From: Undaria pinnatifida
Lineage: Eukaryota > Sar > Phaeophyceae > Laminariales > Alariaceae
NCBI GenBank assembly: GCA_012845835.1
Contig: JABAKD010000001.1
Location: forward strand, 12,601,501-12,665,500
Direction: 5' to 3'
Length of the DNA stretch: 64,000 nucleotides
Positions 22,901-34,892 of the stretch are shown here, in pieces; within the stretch, counting starts at the first letter, position 1; every line of letters starts with the position of its first letter. The translations under genes were made by a program, and so were the position numbers. The notes under the pieces are model-generated. The model was not told where the DNA came from, ran no database searches, and was given only the letters and a program-made list of their open reading frames with translations.

Positions 22901-23336
22901 TGTTACGAAAATGTTAGCACATAGCAATTATGAGTCAACATGTTCAGTAGCACTGCTCTTGTGTATCGTAGATCTCATATATGTCGGTTCGAGTGTAACG
23001 TACGTATGTGTGCGGGGCAATTACCTCCGTAGGATTCTCCGCTTGATATCCAGGTAGCTCACTCTCTCGTGTGGCTCTCTCTTGTAAATATTCTGCATCA
23101 TAGCTGTCCTGGTCATCTCTGGGAAGCAGCCGTCGTCTGGGCTCGTGCAACTCTGCGGTTTATATCTGTATGTATTGGGCAAGTTAAGCGCCACCGTTGT
23201 ACTATTCAACATCTTCTCTACATCTCGGAAGCACCTCTTCCAGGCTATCCTCTCGCACCGTGCCATCACCTCGACTAACGTCGACAGCACAGCCTCTCAA
23301 ACCACCGTGCCAGGGTATCACACACCATCCATGACA
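22901..23336 (+). repeat. Right LTR of copia A
   Basis: 436 bp, TGTTACGAAAATGTTAGCAC to ...CATGACA. Begins TG and ends CA. Confidence 0.85.
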
Positions 23337-23356
23337 GAGTAAGTTGTGTTGCTTTT

Positions 23357-23358
<2 letters not shown>

Positions 23359-23397
<39 letters not shown>
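23359..23397. repeat. Poly-A run, 39 bases
   Basis: Uninterrupted A tract shortly after the copia A right flank. It encodes false poly-Lys or poly-Phe frames. Confidence 0.95.
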
Positions 23398-23398
<1 letters not shown>

Positions 23399-25544
23399 GG
23401 GAAAATAGCAACAAATTCAACATCATGATCAAGCACATGCGAAGCACAGATCGCTGCAACGAGACACAATTGGACTCTTCCCCAATCGAGGCAAAAGATA
23501 ATATTATGCTCGTAATCGTGAAAGGGATCGTGTCTGGTCGTACTGTCGGCGGCCTGGGCGTGGGAACACAGCGATATTTCGAGTACACATATGGCATATC
23601 GTTTCATGTGACACTGCAGGAGTAATTCATCCGATGAGATACGAGAAATCCTTGGTGCCAAAAAAGTAATTCTTTATATCGCACATGGTGTGTTTGACTA
23701 CAACGACCTGCAGACGAACGCGTTGGATTGCTGTTGGTTGAAACGTCAGCGATATTATCGCAATTTAATCACATGTATCAATCAGGGCGAAGAAGAAAAA
23801 CAACAAAGTTACAGCAGCAGGCGGTTGGTGTGTCGACTGAATATTATTGCTGTGTGTCGTATACCATTTGTACGGCGGTCATTTTTGTCAGCTGAAAACT
23901 TTTGCTGTGGAATATACCTATCGCGTCTTCACAAAGGAGAGCAGGCTGTGTTATACTTTATATATTTTGTAGTTGACCAAAAATTCAATCGCTTCAAATT
24001 TATGGCTGTAGGGTGTCAACCGAATGTTCTTGCTAGCTGCTGTGTTATACTTTTCGCGCCTTCACGCCACGTTGGGCGCAGAATGTCTCATGTGTTCCGT
24101 AAGTTGACCGCAAAAACCGCTCCACATTACTGCAGTTGGGTGAGTCATGATATCATACTGCTGTTAGGTGAGTCGCGTTGTCAGACTATCCTTATTATTG
24201 CAATGAATGGAGTTCATACGTTGCGGCAAGGCGACGCAAAAAGATTGCATGTGTAAGATATCACGCATCCAGAGCAACTGAAACATTCTTGCCGGTATCT
24301 ATCGCGCTTTAGCCTTGGGGTGCACATCAAAATATCTGATCGACGTGTACGTGCACGATAAATACTATGTATGTTGCAAATTGAACGGGTAATGCACCAT
24401 GCGGACTGCTGGGTGGGTGAGACTTGATCTACACAGCAAAACGATCGACTCGAGGGTGTCTTGAGCGCGAATACAAGAAAATATCATGGCACTATGAATG
24501 AATGACTTCCCACTCGCAATGGAGGGTGAGGAAAAACCTTCACAGCCACACGCCCGCGAGGTCTTTAGTGTGAATACCTGTAGGAAGTCAACTGCAAGGG
24601 CAGAAATTGCGTATGGTTGGGCGAAATAAAGTGAGTGGCATAATCCACAGGTCGCGGCAAGGCGAAAAATGTTTACATCGCTAAAGCGCGGCTGGGTATA
24701 GTGAAACCGTATATTCTGGCCGGTCACTCCTCGTGCCATCGCGATGGCGCAGAATGTTTCTGAATGATCACATTGTTTTGTCTGCTGAATAGCAGTACTT
24801 ATGTGCTCGATTTGAATAGCTGTGCAGTGTCACTGGATAATCTTGCTGGTACCTTTCACACGGTTGCAATGGGGCGCAGCTTCTTATGTTCACACTGTTC
24901 CCTAATATGACATCATTCTAGAAACAAAAATGGCAAACTTTAAAACGTCGAAAAATATGATCGATTGATATCGACCCGTATAGCAGCGGAGTAGGTACAT
25001 GCATACATGTGGTGTCGACTTTGTGACAAGACGACGATGGGATAGCTGTACGTTTGCATTTATCGATATGGTTTACCCTGTGTTGGTGGTGATGGTTGTC
25101 AGACCGAAAATATAAGTATTCTTGCGGATACCCCTTGCGAGGTTCTGATGGGGCGCAACAAATTGCGATTTTTTAAATCGAAGTGACTGACTTCCTCTCT
25201 GAAACACCAGTTCGCAAACACGGCAGTGGCAACAATCGAGTAATTCGCCTGGTAAGCAAAGTAGTACACCCACGAATATGAAATGTGTGTGTACCCATGC
25301 TGGCTGCTTGAGCGAAAATAACCAAAGGTGGGTTCATTTCCGCATATATGGTGCTGACGAGCCACCCTGGTTTCACAGGCGAAGTTGTGGCCCCCGGCGA
25401 AGTGATGCCGCCCCTTCACAACTTGCACTCACTATGCATTCTGACCTCGTATCACGTTCGCGTGTTCATTTTTTTTCTCAGAAAAAGTTTACTTTCGACT
25501 TAAGGACACGACTTAAGGACACGGTTTGTCCCGAGACGACCAGG
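23398..25544. other. No recognised gene
   Basis: A 188-codon open frame at 23690-24256 (+) and a 124-codon frame at 24365-24739 (-) show no domain, signal or splice context I recognise. The phrases GTGTTATACTTT and GCGGCAAGGCGA each occur twice, suggesting decayed duplicated DNA. I treat both frames as probably non-coding. Confidence 0.4.
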
Positions 25545-26520
25545 ATGAGCGGCAAATCTAGTGGTGCGAGCAGCCGGTCTGGTGGCGCTAGCAGCAACGC
25601 CGGTGAACGTTCAGTCCGTCAAAGCTCAATACGCTGTGTACCGCGAGGCGGTAAACGATGGGCTTGACGCGATTGAAGCCAATGCGGCCGAGAACGAGGG
25701 GTGGCTCGAAAAGGTTGAGGACATGCTCAGGCACCTCCAAAATGTGCTGGATGACATCCAAGCCAAACAAGAGGGTTGCGAGTTGAACCGTGGCCAAGGG
25801 CAGCATAACGGTCCGACTTCGCTCGTGGTAGAGGAACACGGCGTGGAAGAACCCCAACCTTCGAGCGTTTTGGATACTTTGTGGTGAGAAGCCAAAGGGG
25901 TGTGACTTGTCGAGGGTCCCCAGCTGAAAGAGGTAATTAAGAAAACCGTCCTAGCATCGTCTGCGGTATTGGAACAGGAAAACGCTTGAGCGGGGCTAGA
26001 TGTCACCACGTTTATTCCGCGTGGGTCGGAACCGTGCACAGCTGGAACCATAGATATCGACAAGCATTTCAGCATTCTGTCAAAGGTGTTGCTTCTCGTC
26101 ATCGGACGGGACATTGCTTTGGTGGGGGGAAAGGCGCGGGTGGAGAAGCTTCGCGCGGTATTCCTGGACGATGTCGACATGGTGAAATCACACGGCGAAG
26201 TTAACCACCAAGCGATTAAAATGCCGGTTCATAAGGCGAGGACAGCCCGTTTCATCCACGAATATATAGAGGATTGGTCGACCGCGGTTCACAACGCAAC
26301 TCTCTCCGCTAAGCCTAACTGGCACGAGCTGCCAGGGATCGACGAATTACCAGGAGCGGTGGTTCCTACCTGGGCAAAGATTTTCGCCTACATTGACGCT
26401 GGTGGGCTGGAGCACGTCGACATTCACAAGGAACCGGTCGCGCCTCATGAAAAAGGAGGGCGTGCGGTCACACTTGCGTGCAGGGATGAAGACTTCGCTC
26501 AGCTTCCGTGCTTCGGTTAG
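25545..26520 (+). pseudogene. gag-like region of the DIRS-like element
   Basis: Starts MSGKSSGASSRSGGASSNAG at 25545. The frame shifts near 25610 to continue AVNDGLDAIEANAAENEGWL, a coiled-coil-like stretch, then stops near 25885. A third piece at 26086-26520 has VHKARTARFIHEYIEDWSTA and DIHKEPVAPHEKGGRAV. Just upstream, CGACTTAAGGACA is directly repeated (about 25496-25520). The family assignment rests on position before the RT. Confidence 0.55.
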
Positions 26521-27297
26521 GCCTCTCGGCGGAGACGCCTGTTAGAGCGAAAGGGAGGTCCGTGCAAGTACCGCCACCACCCAGCCGACAATTTCCGGGA
26601 ACAAAGGGAAAACGGAGGAGGCGCCAGTGGAGCCGCACACAAGAAACCCAAGGATGGCGTTCGCACGGTACCGAGCGCTTCCGCATCGGGAGACGAAGAC
26701 CGGAGCAGAAAAGGTGGAAGCTCTGCTAAATCGTCCAAGGGTGAGGACGTATAGGGGTGTGAGCTCGGTCAGCTGGCGGGGCCAACTTCGGCGACCGAAC
26801 GAGCTTGGGTTTCAACAGATGACGCGCATCTTGTACGGCCGAGGTTGTCGTCGTTTTCTCCACCAGGTGGGTCGAGAGCATTAATTGTTGTTTTTGGTGT
26901 GGGGGCAGTTGTCAAATACTGAGGTTGATGGAGAATCTTAGATGCAGGCGATAGATAGCATGACGCAGGCGTTTATGACTATCTTTCAGCTTATTGATAA
27001 CAAGTTTGAGCGCATGAAGGAATTTAACTTTAGTTACCGTTTGCTTAGCGTTTCCGAGCTTCGAGTTCGGAGTTGGTTTGGAGTCGCGAAATGATTCCCC
27101 AAACGTTAACGAATTGGCCAGCATTGCAATCCATGTGGCACCCGTTCATGTCAATGGTTTCAGCGATACTGACATCTCGGCCTCTCTCGCGTACAACAAC
27201 CACAGCATCGTAGTTTCGTATACTAACGTCATTATCCATAAGGTTCATGAGAACATTCGGTTCGGGCGCGCCTTTTTCTCCCCCCTTCGATTAGTCA
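26521..27297 (+). other. Decayed gag-RT spacer of the DIRS-like element
   Basis: Basic, proline-rich fragments in changing frames. No intact domain seen. Confidence 0.4.
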
Positions 27298-28110
27298 ATG
27301 ACAGTATGGGAAATATGGCTGTCACCGTTGGCAGTAGTGGCGTCCGCGTCGAAAACGCGTGAAATACATTACCTTACCTTTGCAAGTTCGCCATCGAGTC
27401 CGGGGGTCAATGCGGACACGGAAATCGCAACGGAACCCTCATGTCAATTGGGTCATGTGTTGCGAGAGGTAGTATGGCATATTGTATATTTGCGGCGAAA
27501 ATACGGCGTCAGTGCGCGCATAGTTCTAAGAGATGGACGTAAAAGACGCTCTTAGACAGGTGGTGGTAAAGTGGGAGCGGTCACCGACGTTCGGATACGT
27601 ATTCCACGACCTTGTAGTAATAGACAGGCGAATCCAATTTAAGTAGCGCAACAGCCCGTGATTTTGGTGCATTTTTGCCTCCGCGCCAGAACAATTACAT
27701 TTTAACACACTTCGTATGAAAATGCGGTCATTACGGAATAGGGTCGTAAGGCTACCAGGCACGTCGAGGTAACGCAACTAGCAGCCACAGATTGACCCAA
27801 CCCATTACCGCGAGGTGGTCCGGTGCCACCAAATACAGGTGGAGGTGCAGATGACGATGCTTTTGAGAGGCACTACGTCGACGATTATCTTATGGTTGAA
27901 GTGCAATGGTATCCATCGGGCATTTGGTGCTTAATTGCGTCAGCTTCAGTGGTGTCTGACCATTTTCGTTTGTTTGGCGAACGGTCCGCGAGGGATCATC
28001 CACTCTTGTCGGCCCGAAACGTGTCTTCGTGGGACACACGGCCGCAAGTGTTGGGTAGGGAGATCGATACAATAGCCATGACCATCTTCCTACTTCCGTC
28101 CGCGAAGTAG
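27298..28110 (+). pseudogene. Reverse transcriptase of the DIRS-like element
   Basis: SPLAVVASASKTREIHYLTF, near the first RT blocks, precedes a broken middle (27540-27820) with several stops. Then FERHYVDDYLMVEVQW carries the active-site YVDD at 27874-27885. The end has FRLFGERSARDHPLLSARNV and LGREIDTIAMT, typical of the DIRS thumb region. Confidence 0.75.
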
Positions 28111-28860
28111 TGAAACTTTGCGATCCACGGCGTGAGTGGCCGGCCGGCAGATTGTTTTCTTCGGTGAAGGAGGTGCGATCGTTGTTGGGAAATTTGTTGC
28201 GCGTTTGTGAGGCGGCCAGAGCCGGAAAGGTTTTCATACGTCGCATGCTCAACGAGTTGGGCCTTCCTCCAATAAATTTATGGCAGGAAAAAATCCTCCC
28301 GTCACAGGTTTCGCGACGCGGTGGACTTCAACTTACGCCCGAGTTCAATGCCGATGTTGAAATTTGGCGGTTAATGTTTGAGGGCGCACTCGGATCACCC
28401 CTTGGCACTTTACAAGCACCACTGCATAGCTTCTGTTCATTGTCGTATTCGCGCACGCCGTGGTCAGACGCATCTGGTAACGCTATTGGAGGATGTTGGT
28501 TTAGCGTCTGGTGCGTGATGAAGGGTCGATTTCGATGAGAGGACGTGCGTAATCGATTTCACCGAAATGTTGAAGCTAGGGATCATCTGTCTATATATGC
28601 CCTGGAAATGTTTGGCATGGTGGTGACTACTTGGGCTTTCATAGTTCTAGGAGCTAACACACCACAACACGCGCGAGAAACCATCTTGATGCGCGGAGAT
28701 AACGTGTCCGCCGTTTACTGGGTTAGTCACTGGCGGGCGGGCAAATGACCACGATAAGGCACGCTAATGAGGATATTGGGGTGTTTAGAGATAGGTAGCG
28801 CTTGGTGTTTTCAAGCCAAACACGTAAAAGGGGCGGCTAACACCTTGGCTGACAAAAAAT
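28110..28860 (+). pseudogene. RT connection and RNase H of the DIRS-like element
   Basis: RSLLGNLLRVCEAARAGKVF and GGLQLTPEFNADVEIWRLMF lead into RNase H: WSDASGNAIGG, then DHLSIYALEMFGMVVTTWAF, LMRGDNVSAVYWVSHWRAGK and CFQAKHVKGAANTLADK. A TGA follows KGRFR near 28538 and another occurs near 28746, splitting the domain over three frames. Confidence 0.8.
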
Positions 28861-28899
28861 CTCGGTCGGATCATTCATCCATTCCATCCGCCTTTCATG

Positions 28900-29545
28900 C
28901 TTCCCGGCCCGACGTTAACCGGCTGGAGCAGAACGTGGGGCAAGCGGGTGCATCTCTCTGTGCAGGATGTTTGGGCACCAGTAACTCCATCGATCAGTTG
29001 CGAGATCGTCTGAAAGAATGTACGCGTCGGGTTTCCGGTCTTGGTGCACTCATCGCGGGTTAACCGCGCAGGACCGGTTTCTGCGACCGTGTGAGTCAGA
29101 GGAGTCCACAGTGTGGGCTTTGATTGATTTCGCTGCTTGGTGTTGTGCGTCACCGGACAATCAAGCCGGAATTATTTCGATTAAGCCAGCTGCGATTCAA
29201 TACTTTCATCGAGTTGATGTTGGCATCGAGATGTCGATCTGGTCACCGTTGAGCAAGAGTGTATTGCAAGGTATCTCGCGATCGCATGCAGGAACACGGC
29301 CACGGGTTCGGCTCCCTATATCGTGCAATATGGGTAGGAACTTATACCTTCCTGAGGTTCTGGGCGTAGAGTGCTTCGGCAATGTTTAGGCATGAGCTAG
29401 TATTCTTCGCCAGGTCGGATGAGGTATTTGCCCATCCCTCAGATGTGGTGAACCCAGCGCATTGTCTCACGCGAAATGATGTTCTCTCCCAAGCCACTGA
29501 AAACGATGATATACTACGCAATTGGAAAGGTATATACAACAAAGA
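28900..29545 (+). pseudogene. Truncated tyrosine recombinase of the DIRS-like element
   Basis: The SAM-like N-terminal part is clear: FRSWCTHRGLTAQDRFLRPC, ALIDFAAWCCASPDNQAGII and QYFHRVDVGIEM, then VLQGISRSHAG. After frameshifts, FARSDEVFAHPSDVVNPAHC contains the box I arginine of the recombinase. The HxxR and Tyr boxes that should follow are absent; sequence passes into an unrelated repeat. Confidence 0.65.
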
Positions 29546-29558
29546 GAAACGTTCTTAA

Positions 29559-29933
29559 GAATCGGGAACAGATATAATAATAATGCGTTGTTTGCTGTTC
29601 TAGAGATAATTCGGCGTTATGGGTCATAATCGTTGGCGAAGTACGAAGTACGTAGCTCACTTTCACAGCTGCAGCTGGCATTGTTTGGTTGATCGCGCTT
29701 GTGGGGATACCCAGTGGACCATGTACAGGAATCTGCTGGCAAGGTGGCAGAACACGTGAACAAACAGAGCTATTGTTTACAACTGGACAGCGGTTGCTCG
29801 CTGGATAAGATAATTCGTGGTTTTTCCAGCCCACCCACCCTTTGTGCGATCCAGCATTTAATCAAGCAGCCGTAAAAAAAACACCGGTAATTAATATCCT
29901 ATTTGCATGTTTTTTTTAACAATGATTAGACTA
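29559..29933 (+). repeat. Dispersed repeat, blocks in order B-A
   Basis: Block B (29559-29830) and block A (29874-29933) match 15731-15998 and 15657-15718, but the order is reversed while the orientation is kept. This copy starts where the DIRS-like recombinase breaks off. Confidence 0.8.
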
Positions 29934-32271
29934 CATGTTATTTGCCACAATATTCTCTTAGACCCCGCCGTATTGTTTTTAGCCCTTCCTGCGTTGTTGT
30001 TTAGGGTTTTATCAGGTGTAGGGAAATACAACAAAACCGTGCATTTTGGCAATATTACACTCTGGATAAACCATTTTTTATTGTTCTCGGCTTTACCTTG
30101 GCCGGGGTTTGAGTGGACGAAGGTCATGGCGTGCTTTGTAAAATTGTAAGGTGTTTGAATTATACCTTGTGTACGGGGTTTGTTCTATATTTTAATTTTT
30201 GGTTCGGTTTTTAGGCCCGGTCCTACGCGGGATGGGGGACCAAAAAAGTCTATGTTACGTGTCTTTCCAAATCTGCATGTGCTTTTCGTTTGGACTGCCG
30301 TAGTTTGTGAGGTATAGTTATTTGTTTGCGATGAAGTGCCTTGTGCTGAGATTGTCAACACGTCGGGTTGAAGTCCAAAGCTCAATGCAAGAGCTTCCCG
30401 AGGTATATTTCAGATAGGTTCAACTCCTATAGTCTACAACCCTGCCGAAAAACCAAACCCCTAAAAATTGGGTACCAGATGCTTCCACTAATACAGGAGC
30501 TTACGACAAAAGCGCCATAAAATAACTATGCTCTAATGTTGACGGGACACACGATATACTGGGCATTTGTACCGATTTTTACGGCCAGCCGCACATCTGT
30601 TGTTCCGAATGGCTGCGATGGTCACATGGTATCGATATGGGTAAGAATGAATTACCTGCGGTAAAGGTGAATTTGTGAGGGCATGTGGGTAATATGTACC
30701 GCAATTACGTTCTCGCTTCCATCCGATACGTACGCACATTGTGTATTCGGTAATGATCCCGATATTTCACCCTCGCATCAAAGGTAGGGCCATGCATACC
30801 GGAATACCGGAACGCGGGGGGTCACAAGACCCAGACGAATATTGCCACCGCAGCCGACCCTGTATCACTAATACGACCGGCACCAACGCCACCATCACCG
30901 CCGACACTACCACCATCATCACCACACCACCACCATCACCGCCAACACTACTACCGCCACGCCAACACCAACACCAACACCAACACCAACACCAATACCC
31001 ACACCTACACCACCACCGCCATCGCCGCCACCATTGCCGCCACCAGCGGAACCACCACCACCACCACCACCACCATCACCATCACCACCACCACCACCAC
31101 CACCACCACCACCACCACCACCACCACCACCACTACCACCACCACCATCACCGCCATCGCTGCCACCAGCGGAACAAGCGCTTACACCTACAGAAGCGCT
31201 GACCGCTCAGTGGTAGCTGTTGTCAAGCTTGGCGTAGCATGTAGAATCAAGTACACCATTTTCTAGCCGACGATATGCCGGTGGTGATGATGATGATCGC
31301 AATAGCGATCATGCGGGCGATGATATCACGTTAAGGTGGTCATTTTCCGCTAAATCCGGCCCGCTGTAAACCAAAAAGACGAAAAACAAGCCCCCCTGAT
31401 GGAACAAAAGCGAATATTGGGGATTAAAAATGTCGTTACAATGTTTTGAACATCATATCCAAACCCTCTTTGTCGCGCCAACCTTCGTTTCAACATGATA
31501 CCAAATTCAACCATACGACTGTCGCACCCGTCTTCTCTTCGCCATGCACTAAATTCAACCGTAAGGCTGCTGTTGTGTGTGAATATATATATATATATAT
31601 ATGTTTATAAAGACCATATATTCCCGTGTACACAAAACGGAACCAGTGATCATCGTCCCGAGAATAGGTGTCATCGGACAAAATGTGCAGCACTAGCTTC
31701 AATATCGATCACTCCAACAAAAACATCTCTTTAAAAAAAGGAAACCAACAAAAATCAAGCCCGATAGTACGTACAATAACTCAATTTGAACGGACGAGAG
31801 TGGCAATATTCGACGCTGTTTTTGGTGTCACGACAAAGTTCACGTTCGGAAGTATGCTATGCACGGCACGCACTCAGAATGCAAATGAAACAACGAGAGC
31901 AACAAATTACGTCTATTACTTATGTATTTTCTACTCTTGCGGAAATAAACAACAATGAATATACACAACGTTCGCTGGCCGTTGCCGCGCAGGCAATAGA
32001 CGTCGCCCTGCGGAGGTAGACACCGGCCCCATGTATGTCAGTACGAGTTTCGACATCTATCGCTCATAACAACATTATTCCCACGGATTAGAGTAAGAAA
32101 GAAACCTAGGATAACCATACAAACGGGACTACCGTAGTACGCAAATCAGCTTAGATGACGCCTGCTACCTGTTATGCTTTCTTCCTTGTGCACAAACCGC
32201 AGCAGCAGATGAAGCATCAGCCCGTAGTCACGGCGTCGGCTATGGATATCGTCGTCTAAAGGCTGCCAACG
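29934..32271. other. No gene seen; microsatellites
   Basis: Contains a long CCA/ACC tract (30890-31185) and a short AT run (31583-31602). A perfect 8-bp hairpin, ATGATCGC-AATA-GCGATCAT, lies at 31293-31312. Open frames here are products of simple sequence. Confidence 0.5.
30890..31185. repeat. CCA/ACC microsatellite tract
   Basis: Long runs of CCA with embedded CAACAC units. In three frames it reads as poly-Pro, poly-His or poly-Thr. Confidence 0.95.
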
Positions 32272-32442
32272 ATGGTTACTTCAACAGAAGCGCCCGATTG
32301 CCCGGGTGAGGGACTCATCGCTGGGGTGGGGAAGTTTGAAGACCTCGCTTCCGCGGTTCGCGCTCGCCAAGGCGCCAAAGAAGTGCTGGCCGGGCTGACC
32401 CCCATCAAGAACGTCGTCCTGTTGCTCAAGACCTGTATCAGG
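32272..32442 (+). CDS. Possible first exon, GLTPIK motif protein
   Basis: The ATG at 32272 begins MVTSTEAPDCPGEGLIAGVG, continues FEDLASAVRARQGAKEVLAG, then LTPIKNVVLLLKTCI, and meets a donor ATCAG|GTATAT near 32442. Composition is coding-like: GC-rich third positions and no low complexity. I do not recognise the family. A related stretch lies 500 bp downstream. Confidence 0.4.
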
Positions 32443-32807
32443 TATATATCGTCCCCTCTCGAACATGAAAAAACGAATGAATGTCTTGAACTATCACCCT
32501 GGGTATAACTTAATAACATATACTTCCTCTCCCCAACGCCAATGCTATTCTCTGCTTTGAGGGCATAAATATTGAAGAAAATGCGTCTACTTTCTTGATT
32601 TAGTAATAATACTTTTTAATAGTTGGGGTGTTCGTTTATGTACCAACAAGGCGCTAATTGTAGAATATATAGCGTATTATTGTTTAAACTCAGGGGTTGA
32701 ATAGTGTAAATTGTTTGGGGGAGCCGGGAAGACGATGATGGCGTACACCCCCGGGGATATTCATTGACGGGATGGGAAAAAAATAAGGCCTGACTTCTGC
32801 TGTTTAA

Positions 32808-32908
32808 GCCCACCAGTGTCGCCAAGGCAGCGCTGAACGGGCTGACCCCCATCAAGATTGTCGTCGAAATTTCGAAGATCGGCATCATCGGGTACATAGA
32901 TAGATAGG
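32808..32908 (+). pseudogene. Diverged copy of the GLTPIK exon
   Basis: The frame VAKAALNGLTPIKIVVEISK aligns with GAKEVLAGLTPIKNVVLLLK of 32272-32442. The bases CGGGCTGACCCCCATCAAGA are shared exactly. The homologous donor is changed to GGGTACATAG and a stop follows. It looks like a local exon duplicate that has decayed. Confidence 0.5.
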
Positions 32909-32972
32909 GTGCTTTGTTGCTCAAGGCCCAGGCTGCTATAGTAGGGGGGGTCATGTTTGGGTGCCGCAATTG

Positions 32973-33160
32973 CGGTGGCTCGAAGTCACTCGTGCGAGTG
33001 ACCCCCCTCTTCCTTGGCTGTGCTAACGTATCGTGCCGATTAGATTTAGCTCGTATGGTAATCCGCAAGTTAATGGCTAGCTACGTCGTGCCAAGCAATC
33101 ATCTACTGAAGAAGATGTTTTGTCAGTTAGGTGCAGAGTCACTCACGCGAGTGGCTCCAA
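32973..33160 (+). repeat. Palindrome-ended short repeat, copy 4
   Basis: Left palindrome CACTCGTGCGAGTG, right CACTCACGCGAGTG. The interior has AATCCGCAAGTTAATGGCTA and GTCGTGCCAAGCAATC, as in copies 1-3. Confidence 0.85.
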
Positions 33161-33628
33161 CCCAGAGTGCTCTCAAAGGTGGAAATTCATGGATGGATTC
33201 AAACCAACATATGGAGGGAAAGGAAGTTACTAGCAGTACATGGTATAATGAGAAGATGTGGGGAAAGGAAAAGGCGAAATGTTTGGCAGAAGGTCATATC
33301 TACTACTGCTTTGTCGAAGGATATTCGACTTACATCGGAACGGCATCTACGCTACGTTGTCGAAGGGCAAAAATGATAGTAACTTGTCTTCCATCTAGTG
33401 ATTAATAGTATGTATTAAAATATATTTAGGGCGCTGTTTCATAAACGGGTAACATCCATAGCAAATGTATTGCTCTATTCCCTCTCGGGATGGGGTTGGC
33501 CTCAAACCACGGCGTTGTCGTGCAAGTTGACGAGGGGGAAGAAATTGCTGCTGTAGAGCTGCGCCATCGCTTTTGGGAAGGCCATAGCTACGGTAGAAAC
33601 GTCACCTTTGGGGCTTTTCTTGACAGTT

Positions 33629-33785
33629 TTCCGAGTCACCCGCGCGAGTGACCCCGCTGTTTGTTTTTGGTACTATTATATTGCGCTGTTTTGATTTTCT
33701 GGTGCGAATCCGCCATGGAGTAGTGAGCTTCGCTGCGCCAAAAGCTACAACACCTAAATGTTTTTTTTGTCAGTGAGGTAGGTCA
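33629..33785 (+). repeat. Palindrome-ended short repeat, copy 5 (right end lost)
   Basis: Left palindrome CACCCGCGCGAGTG, interior GCGAATCCGCCATGGAGTAG and CTTCGCTGCGCCAAAAGC, then GTCAGTGAGGTA. The right palindrome is missing. Confidence 0.75.
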
Positions 33786-34892
33786 AATACCTATGTGTCA
33801 AAAAGATTCCGCAATAAAGACATAAAAAAATTAGGTTGTTTCTTTAGCGCTGCACGTAATCGTTTGGTTTCCAGGAGGCAAGGCGGCCTTTCGTGACGGT
33901 AAGGATGCAAAAGGGATCTATCATCTGCGGGAAGTCCTAGCCTGGCACCTACCAGGCTCTACTCGGCTGGCTTCGCGAGGTATGTGCGGTGTCCAATCTC
34001 ATTGAGGGTACGTATTTTGTTTCCCTATTCGCCAACGTTCTGCACGAGCTTCAATCAACATTGACCACTCAAACAGCGTTTCCCGAGAAAACGACAACGT
34101 GAAAAATATGTTTCATTTTGCTTCCGACAAGGTGAAGTTCGCAATACTTTCGCAATACGTTATCAACTCAAACGCTGACACAGTATCTACAGAAGGCAAT
34201 CACTCTCCCTTCATTGCTCTTCATCAGGCGAAGGGAAGATTCTCTAACTTATACCGTGGACCAAGGTTACATGCGGTAGAGAGTTCGTGGTTAGCTCAAT
34301 GCTATGATGACGGCTCTCTTCCTTTGCAAAACAAAACCTCTCCGCGATTGTATTTTTTCAGCAATATGTACCGCCGCCATGGAAGTGTCTGTTTCGCGAC
34401 GTTCTTGAGCGAGGTAAAGCGCCTCTCCCACGGGTGACTTATACTTGAAAGAGAAAAATATGGTCCTATCGTAGCCTTCGTCGGCGCGACCTTGTTATCA
34501 CTCTTTTGCTGCTGCCTGGTATTCTTGCTACGTTTTCGCATAAATACAACATCGAAATCAGAAATACGGTCCTGTTCAAACTCTCACGTCTCGTACCCCC
34601 TCCCCCACCGCCCACTGCTCGTTGTTCCTTGTCCTTCCCATTTCGTCACGATCACCATGTCGACATGAGAAAACGACTCATATCCTAGCTGAACCGCCTC
34701 GTACCCTCTGTTCATGTCTCGCCATTTAGCTGCCGTCTTGTCTCTTCCCAATAGTCTGAAGACGACATGGCTACTAGAGAGATACCCTGAAAGAAAACGG
34801 AAGGGTCTTTCCGCCAAGATCACCATTGGCAGATCACAGCGTCAGACTCCCACCAAATCCGCTTGAAGCAACACACCCGGAACAAGCACACC
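33786..34892. other. No gene seen
   Basis: Short open frames only. A 112-codon frame at 34099-34437 lacks recognised motifs. Confidence 0.4.

Larger units (their letters stand above)
16229..23336 (+). mobile_element. Ty1/copia LTR retrotransposon A, decayed
   Basis: The element has two related LTRs, a gag with zinc-knuckle remnant, a protease remnant, a GAG-pre-integrase remnant, RT and RNase H, in Ty1/copia order. The LTRs differ at many positions and by several indels, so the insertion is old. The left flank GAGTG (16224-16228) and right flank GAGTA (23337-23341) look like a 5-bp target duplication with one change. Inactivation is extensive: frameshifts in gag, loss of the protease aspartate, deletion of the integrase core, a stop in RT and a changed RT active-site motif. 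The element cannot move on its own. Confidence 0.9.
25545..29545 (+). mobile_element. DIRS-like tyrosine-recombinase retrotransposon, decayed
   Basis: Order along the plus strand: a gag-like region, reverse transcriptase with YVDD, RNase H, then the N-terminal part of a tyrosine recombinase. That order is the DIRS-superfamily plan, not that of LTR or LINE elements. All parts carry frameshifts and stops. The recombinase ends before the HxxR and Tyr boxes, at the edge of repeat block B (29559). No inverted terminal repeats were found, so the outer ends are uncertain. Confidence 0.75.

Noticed and set aside
29907-30149. 80-codon hydrophobic frame that looks like a membrane protein
   Set aside because: It starts inside repeat block A, and the T-rich sequence alone gives Leu/Phe-rich translation.
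30741-31216. Open frames encoding poly-His and poly-Pro
   Set aside because: They are translations of a CCA microsatellite, open in several frames, with no splice or domain support.
31293-31312. Perfect 8-bp hairpin as a terminator or regulatory site
   Set aside because: No gene is adjacent, and such hairpins are expected by chance in a window of this size next to GATGAT repeats.
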